Below are positions 59,658 to 64,000 of a DNA stretch of 64,000 bases, one piece after another; position 1 is the first letter of the stretch, and each line of letters begins with the position of its first letter. A program made the translations under genes and the position numbers. Origin of the DNA: Apium graveolens (taxonomy: Eukaryota; Streptophyta; Magnoliopsida; Apiales; Apiaceae); contig NC_133653.1 in the NCBI RefSeq assembly GCF_009905375.1, positions 83,278,911 through 83,342,910 on the forward strand, read 5' to 3'. The notes beneath the pieces were generated by a model. The model was not told the DNA's origin. It did not search any database and worked only from the letters and a program-made list of their open reading frames with translations.

Positions 59658-60600
59658 TGTATCCTATAGACAAATGAGACTGAGTTTGAATTTTTGAGGG
59701 AAAGTTATAAATTGGTACCGACCTGTATTTATGCCAACAGGTTCACCGGATGTCGCGTGAAATAAAATTTTGGATTTTGAATCAAAGTCGGGCATGTAAC
59801 CGAGCCAGAGTCCAATACCGTCCATGATTTTAAATTTATTCAATTTTAAATTATTATTTTTTTGCTAAATTAAGTGTATGTTTGGATTTAAAAGACGACA
59901 CAAAATTATACAATTTGATTAACTAAAAAATGATAATATTATATATCAATATATACTATCTATTTATACTATTTATACTATATTATAATAGACAAAATAT
60001 TAAAAATTTGGTAGTCGGTCGGTCGGTACTTGCTGAAATTATTTAATTACCCTTACTTAATTGTTCTAATTCTAATTATTGGGTCGATCAATTCTAACTC
60101 TAATTGATATTGAATTCAACTTCGTCTATTACTTTACCGATTTCAATTCTATTTTATATCGAATTCTATATCACTATAATATATATTAAATTCAACTTCT
60201 TCTACCAATTTAACATTTAATTCATATCGAGTTCTATATCATTCTAAATTTTTTCTTCGGGCTAAATTAAATAATTTATACAAACTAAATATAACTAGCT
60301 TTGTACCCGTGCGATGTACGGGATGATTATCATTTTTTATATAATTTTTTTTAATAATTATTTTTTATTGAATTAAGTTTTAATAAGATAAATTTTATTT
60401 TTTAAATAAATTTTATGTTTTTCATGAATAATGTATTTTTCAAAAAATTGTACTTTTGTACTTATATATTTAGTTATTATTGTATTATTATTGTATTTGA
60501 CATTGATAACATAAATATAACATATGTGTTATAATTTATTTTATTTCTTTCATTGTTTAATTTTTTTTTACATTATAAATTTTTGTAATATAAAAGTGAT
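59658..60600. other. AT-rich intergenic DNA, promoter side of the coiled-coil gene
   Basis: Contains the 5' flank and presumed promoter of the minus-strand gene, then AT-rich sequence with short degenerate repeats (TCAACTTCGTCTA, TTCAACTTCTTCTA). A small GC-rich hairpin, CCCGTGC-GAT-GTACGGG, is at 60306-60322. No ORF of note. Confidence 0.6.
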
Positions 60601-61029
60601 GATGTCAAAGATCACTGAAGATAACAATATCATTAGTGTCCCTGATCAAAGTATGAAGTAAGCCAAATGAACATCTGATCTAAGGAGATTAATAAACTGT
60701 TATCTTTGGTAATCAGCTAAGCTTGGGGCCAACCCTAAGTAAGTTGTATTGTTATCTTAATTTGTATTTTGTACTTGTAACGTTTAAAGTCTGTAAAAAT
60801 TTCAAAGGAGCAGACTGGAGTCTTTTTCTATAAACAGTATCAATCCTAAGAATTCTATCTGGAAGAATATCAAGAAGATCATACCTCAGAAGAATTATGA
60901 AGAAGCTTGGAGTTGAATAAATCTGTTTTAGGAAAAATACTCTAAGTCAAGATCTCTACAAGTCACAGTTTTAATGTTATAGAGAAGTCATTCGAGAACT
61001 CCAGAATGGCTTATCAAGAAGTCAGGAAA

Positions 61030-61470
61030 GCTACTAGAGAACTTAGAGATATCGACAAGCCAAATTGAAGAACTGAAGTTTGGAGATATCGACAAGTCAT
61101 TTCTTCACTAGAGAACTCAGAGTTATCGACAAGTCTACATTCATTAGAGAACTTTGAGTTATCGATAAGTCAAGTTCCACTAGAGAACTCAGAGATATCG
61201 ATAAGTCAAAATTCACTAGAGAACTCAGAGATATCGACAAGATCACTTGAGAACTCTGAGATATCGACAAGTTAATTTTGCTAGAGAACTCTGAGATATC
61301 GACAAGTCAAGAAGCCACTAGAGAACTAAGAGTTATCAATAAGTCAAAGTGAAGATGTGAAGACTAGAGATCTCGACAAGCCTAAATTCTCTTATTGAGA
61401 ACTGAAGACCTCTACAAGCCAAACTAAATATAGAGTACTAGAGATCTCGATAGGCCAATATACTTATCGA
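61030..61470. repeat. ~30-bp tandem repeats in the Copia-type LTR
   Basis: Eight or more irregular units of the form CTAGAGAACTCAGAGATATCGACAAGTC, with one- or two-base variants and spacers of different lengths. They lie upstream of the TATA box. Confidence 0.85.
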
Positions 61471-61717
61471 GATGTCAAGTGTTCTATAGACCTAAACTGG
61501 AGATCTCAAGGTACAATCTCAAAGTACAAAGTTGCAGATCAGTTCAATATCCAAGATAAACAATCAACAAACAATCCAACAGCTGGATTGACAAGTCTAC
61601 AAAAAGCAACTTGAAGAATGTGCAAGATCAATGGTAAAGATTAACTGACAGAGGAAGATCAAAGTGAACACGGGATGCTAAAGATATGCTAAGCCAGAAA
61701 TGGAAGATCTACTTTTC

Positions 61718-61726
61718 TATAAATAG
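61718..61726 (+). promoter_or_regulatory. TATA box of the Copia-type LTR
   Basis: TATAAATAG, about 140 bp before the point where the LTR is interrupted. It supports plus-strand orientation. Confidence 0.6.
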
Positions 61727-62896
61727 AAATGACAAGTGACAGTTTAGAAAAGCTAATAGCATGTCTTATTATACATTGTGTAAACCAGCAGTTAACTAAG
61801 TTATAAAGTTAACACTGGTCCTTTATTCAGGAGTAACAATTTAGATCAAATTTCTTGTAACACTCTGTTAGGCACAAAACACGCGCTAATAATTCACGCA
61901 AGTATACACGTTCGCAAGTAATATAGAATGAATTCTAGTTCGTTTCCACAAAGACTCAGGCTAATTATGTTCAATTAACACTTACTCACCAATATATGAT
62001 TACTTCTTAATGTCAAGACAATAACACTTAGATTTGATTAACTAATAATTATCTACAATTAACTACGAGAATTAAACACTTAATTGACACTTGAATTAAA
62101 AATATTAAACACACATGAGATCATAACTTCATTACTACTTCCTTCAATAGTTATCGTTATTATCCTTAGCATGTAACGGTGATGATATTAATCGAACAAC
62201 ACGAAACTGATAAAAGCCAACTTTCGTTATACTAATACCATTCTACCAAACATCCACAATTAAGATAGAAGTTGAATAGGCATCAATTATGTTGAGACCC
62301 TGTATGTCTACAGAATTTGACAACATAATGATTTAAGCACAAGTTGTTCTTTATGATTACACAGGGCAAGTAAAACGGTTAGAGTTACCCACTAATCATG
62401 TATACACATACATGAACCTATGCTAGCATGGCAAGTTCTAAACCTCGAGATCCACCGTCGCTTCACAGGAGATTAACAGACTATCTTATATGTTCGCGAC
62501 GCACATAAGACGAATAAGCGCAACCTATGCTAAATATCATACAATCATCACACACTAAGGTATTAAACAATTAACTAAAGAAATCCATAGTAAATCCGTT
62601 ATGACCCCATGATCACGATTAGCCCATCATAAAACTCATCGTCACCATGGGTTCATATGAAAATATGATAATAACACACAATATAAACTAATAAAAATAC
62701 TTATTAAAACCAGAGTACGTCACAAGAGTAATAAGGTTCAAAGTAAAGAAAACTAGCATCCACTGATACAACGAATAAAAGAAGCACAAGAAATGTATGC
62801 TTCCTCTTCTTCGTTGTGATGTGCTAAAACGGTCTTTTTCCTTCTCTCCTTACTCCTTGCTTCATACCACCTTCTGTGAAACGTCTCTGAGAACTA

Positions 62897-62905
62897 CTTA
62901 TATAG
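62897..62905 (-). promoter_or_regulatory. TATA box in the gypsy LTR
   Basis: The minus strand reads CTATATAAG, about 400 bp into the LTR and just downstream, in the element's sense, of the GC-rich repeats. Confidence 0.6.
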
Positions 62906-62978
62906 AAGCCCACAAGAACCAGCCGTCTCAGAAGTCCATCAGAATAAGGATTATAAAATTCAGTACTGAAATTCTCGT

Positions 62979-63057
62979 CCCTGAGCGGCCGCCCCAGATT
63001 CCTGAGCGAGCGCCCAGGCTCCAAAGCGGCCGCCCAGCATCCTGAGCGGGCGCCCAA
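62979..63057. repeat. GC-rich ~20-bp repeats upstream of the TATA box
   Basis: Four units of the type CCTGAGCGGCCGCCCAG, separated by about 20 bp, in otherwise AT-rich DNA. Two contain GCGGCCGC. They sit about 75-150 bp upstream of the minus-strand TATA box, so a promoter role is possible. Confidence 0.85.
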
Positions 63058-63299
63058 GTACCTTCTGGAAAATTCGGAATTCTGCTCCTGATTTTTTCTG
63101 CGTTCTGCCCCCAACTTTCCAAAACCAATGCCAAGCACTTCCCTAGGCTTATTTCTGATGAATACTTCCTACATACGCAAGTTATACCCTGAAATGCAAA
63201 ACACTAGAAAAACGCATCAAATACACAAAATACCTGATTTCAAGACATCAATTCAAGCCATTATAAGACGTTCTAAGTGGTATAAAATGCCACTTATCA

Positions 63300-64000
63300 C
63301 ACCCCCAAACTTAAATCGATGCTTGTGCTCAAGCGTCACAGACTCAAAAATAAAACAATAACATGCATGAATGCAATCTACATGAAATGCAGCGATCCCC
63401 CTCACAATGATTAAACCAACCAACTCATGACATCTCAATAAATGTAATTAGACGAATAAAGATTAATCAAATCATGCAAACTAACATACAACCAGAAACG
63501 TGGTGTGTGCGGATGCTTAACAGATATGCTTCGAAACTAGAACAATTATCATAACTCGATTATCCTCAACGCAATCACATGTCTATATGAAGAATAAATT
63601 CTAGACACAAAATGACTTATAACACTTCAAGATCACTGGAGCTTATTACAGAATCATGCTTTTATTCAACACAACAACAAATGCTTATTTGATCGTGCAA
63701 TGAGTGAGGTCCACAAAAGACTTATGCAATGGCATCCATTTAGCGAGCGTTAGGTTAGCGGATCCCAGACTATAAAAGCCTTAGGTCACTAGGCACAAAG
63801 TCCCCTAAGAACTTAATAACTCGAATACCAAAGAGCCCACTCGTGATCAATTATGCATTAACTCTTTATTTTTTTTGCTTTCCCTTTTTTTCTTTTTTTC
63901 TTTTTTTCTCTATTTTTTCAAATTTCTGAGCAAGTGCTTTCGCTCCATCTTGCTCAACCCTAGACTACTCGAATAAAAATACGAGCCGGCTACTAGCCAT
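63300..64000 (-). mobile_element. PPT and 3' internal end of the Tat/Ogre-like element
   Basis: The PPT at 63300-63314 reads AAGTTTGGGGGTG on the minus strand, the form typical of Tat/Ogre elements. The rest, to the window edge, is non-coding 3' internal sequence with a pyrimidine-rich tract at 63868-63920. No pol domain is reached before the window ends. Confidence 0.75.

Larger units (their letters stand above)
60600..61865 (+). repeat. Copia-type LTR, interrupted on the right
   Basis: LTR-like sequence on the plus strand with tandem repeats at 61030-61470, a TATA box TATAAATAG at 61718-61726, and a downstream leader-like region up to 61865. There it is broken by the gypsy LTR beginning TGTTAGGCAC. 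The start is put near TGATGATGTCAAAG (about 60598) and is uncertain. The SIRE-like assignment is based on layout only; no coding sequence is attached in the window. Confidence 0.55.
61866..63299 (-). repeat. 3' LTR of a Tat/Ogre-like gypsy element
   Basis: 1,434 bp. On the minus strand it runs from TGATAAGTGG (63299) to GTGCCTAACA (61866). The polypurine tract abuts it at 63300. It contains a minus-strand TATA box (62897-62905) and a GC-rich repeat cluster. It interrupts the Copia-type LTR to its left; the target duplication would begin CACTC at 61861-61865, with its partner outside the window. ORFs at 62797-63138 overlap the GC-rich repeats and are not convincing genes. Confidence 0.8.

Noticed and set aside
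62797..63138. ORFs of 82-104 aa across the GC-rich repeats
   Set aside because: They come from a GC-rich tandem repeat inside an LTR; frames on both strands overlap and no domain is present.
1..64000. tRNA, rRNA or other structural RNA genes
   Set aside because: None recognised. The tRNA-like matches are only the 12-14 nt primer binding sites.

Overview
The window is plant nuclear DNA made almost entirely of nested LTR retrotransposons, with one spliced host gene near the right end. The evidence is long LTRs with TG...CA ends and 5-bp target duplications, tRNA-iMet primer sites (TGGTATCAGAGC), a chromovirus gag-pol, a Copia gag, and an intron-bearing coiled-coil gene. A eudicot is likely; a more exact placement (possibly Apiaceae) is only a guess.

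Layout. (1) 1-3804 is most of a minus-strand LTR, about 4.1-4.3 kb when complete, of a Tekay/Del-type Ty3/gypsy chromovirus. It lies inside the 5' LTR of a plus-strand Tekay element (3805-37807). (2) The plus element carries a PBS, a predicted spliced accessory gene, and gag. Its gag is interrupted at 6323/6324 by a 24.5-kb minus-strand insertion (6324-30842) flanked by TSD TCAAC. That insertion has three LTRs and two internal regions. (3) Gag-pol of the plus element resumes in frame at 30844 and runs to a chromodomain at 35273, broken by three stops and a frameshift, with one catalytic RT aspartate lost. Its 3' LTR has a large internal deletion and holds a 1.1-kb solo LTR (36279-37372). (4) 37808-55343 is the 5' part of a minus-strand Copia element (SIRE-like gag), whose LTR is split by a 13.8-kb minus-strand Tekay-related element (41026-54826, TSD CAACT). 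(5) 55344-60600 holds a MITE-like fragment, a 1.5-kb miniature LTR element (TSD CAAAA), and a four-exon minus-strand gene for a 224-aa coiled-coil protein. (6) 60600-61865 is a second Copia-type LTR, cut by the 3' LTR and 3' internal end of a Tat/Ogre-like gypsy element that runs off the right edge.

Most interesting signal. The Tekay LTRs contain a short ORF about 0.4 kb before the LTR end. In the plus element it starts MARLKQTQRKS, closely resembling the histone H3 tail. It ends at a GAG|GTA donor-like site. A phase-0 acceptor-like TAG lies just before the acidic, proline-rich ORF between PBS and gag. The same geometry occurs in both tandem non-autonomous copies. So these chromoviruses may encode a spliced accessory protein with an H3-tail-like N terminus, from an mRNA that loses the PBS. 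In the tandem copies this is the only intact coding unit, while gag-pol is decayed. The middle LTR of the triple-LTR array is a mosaic with the polarity expected from unequal crossing-over.
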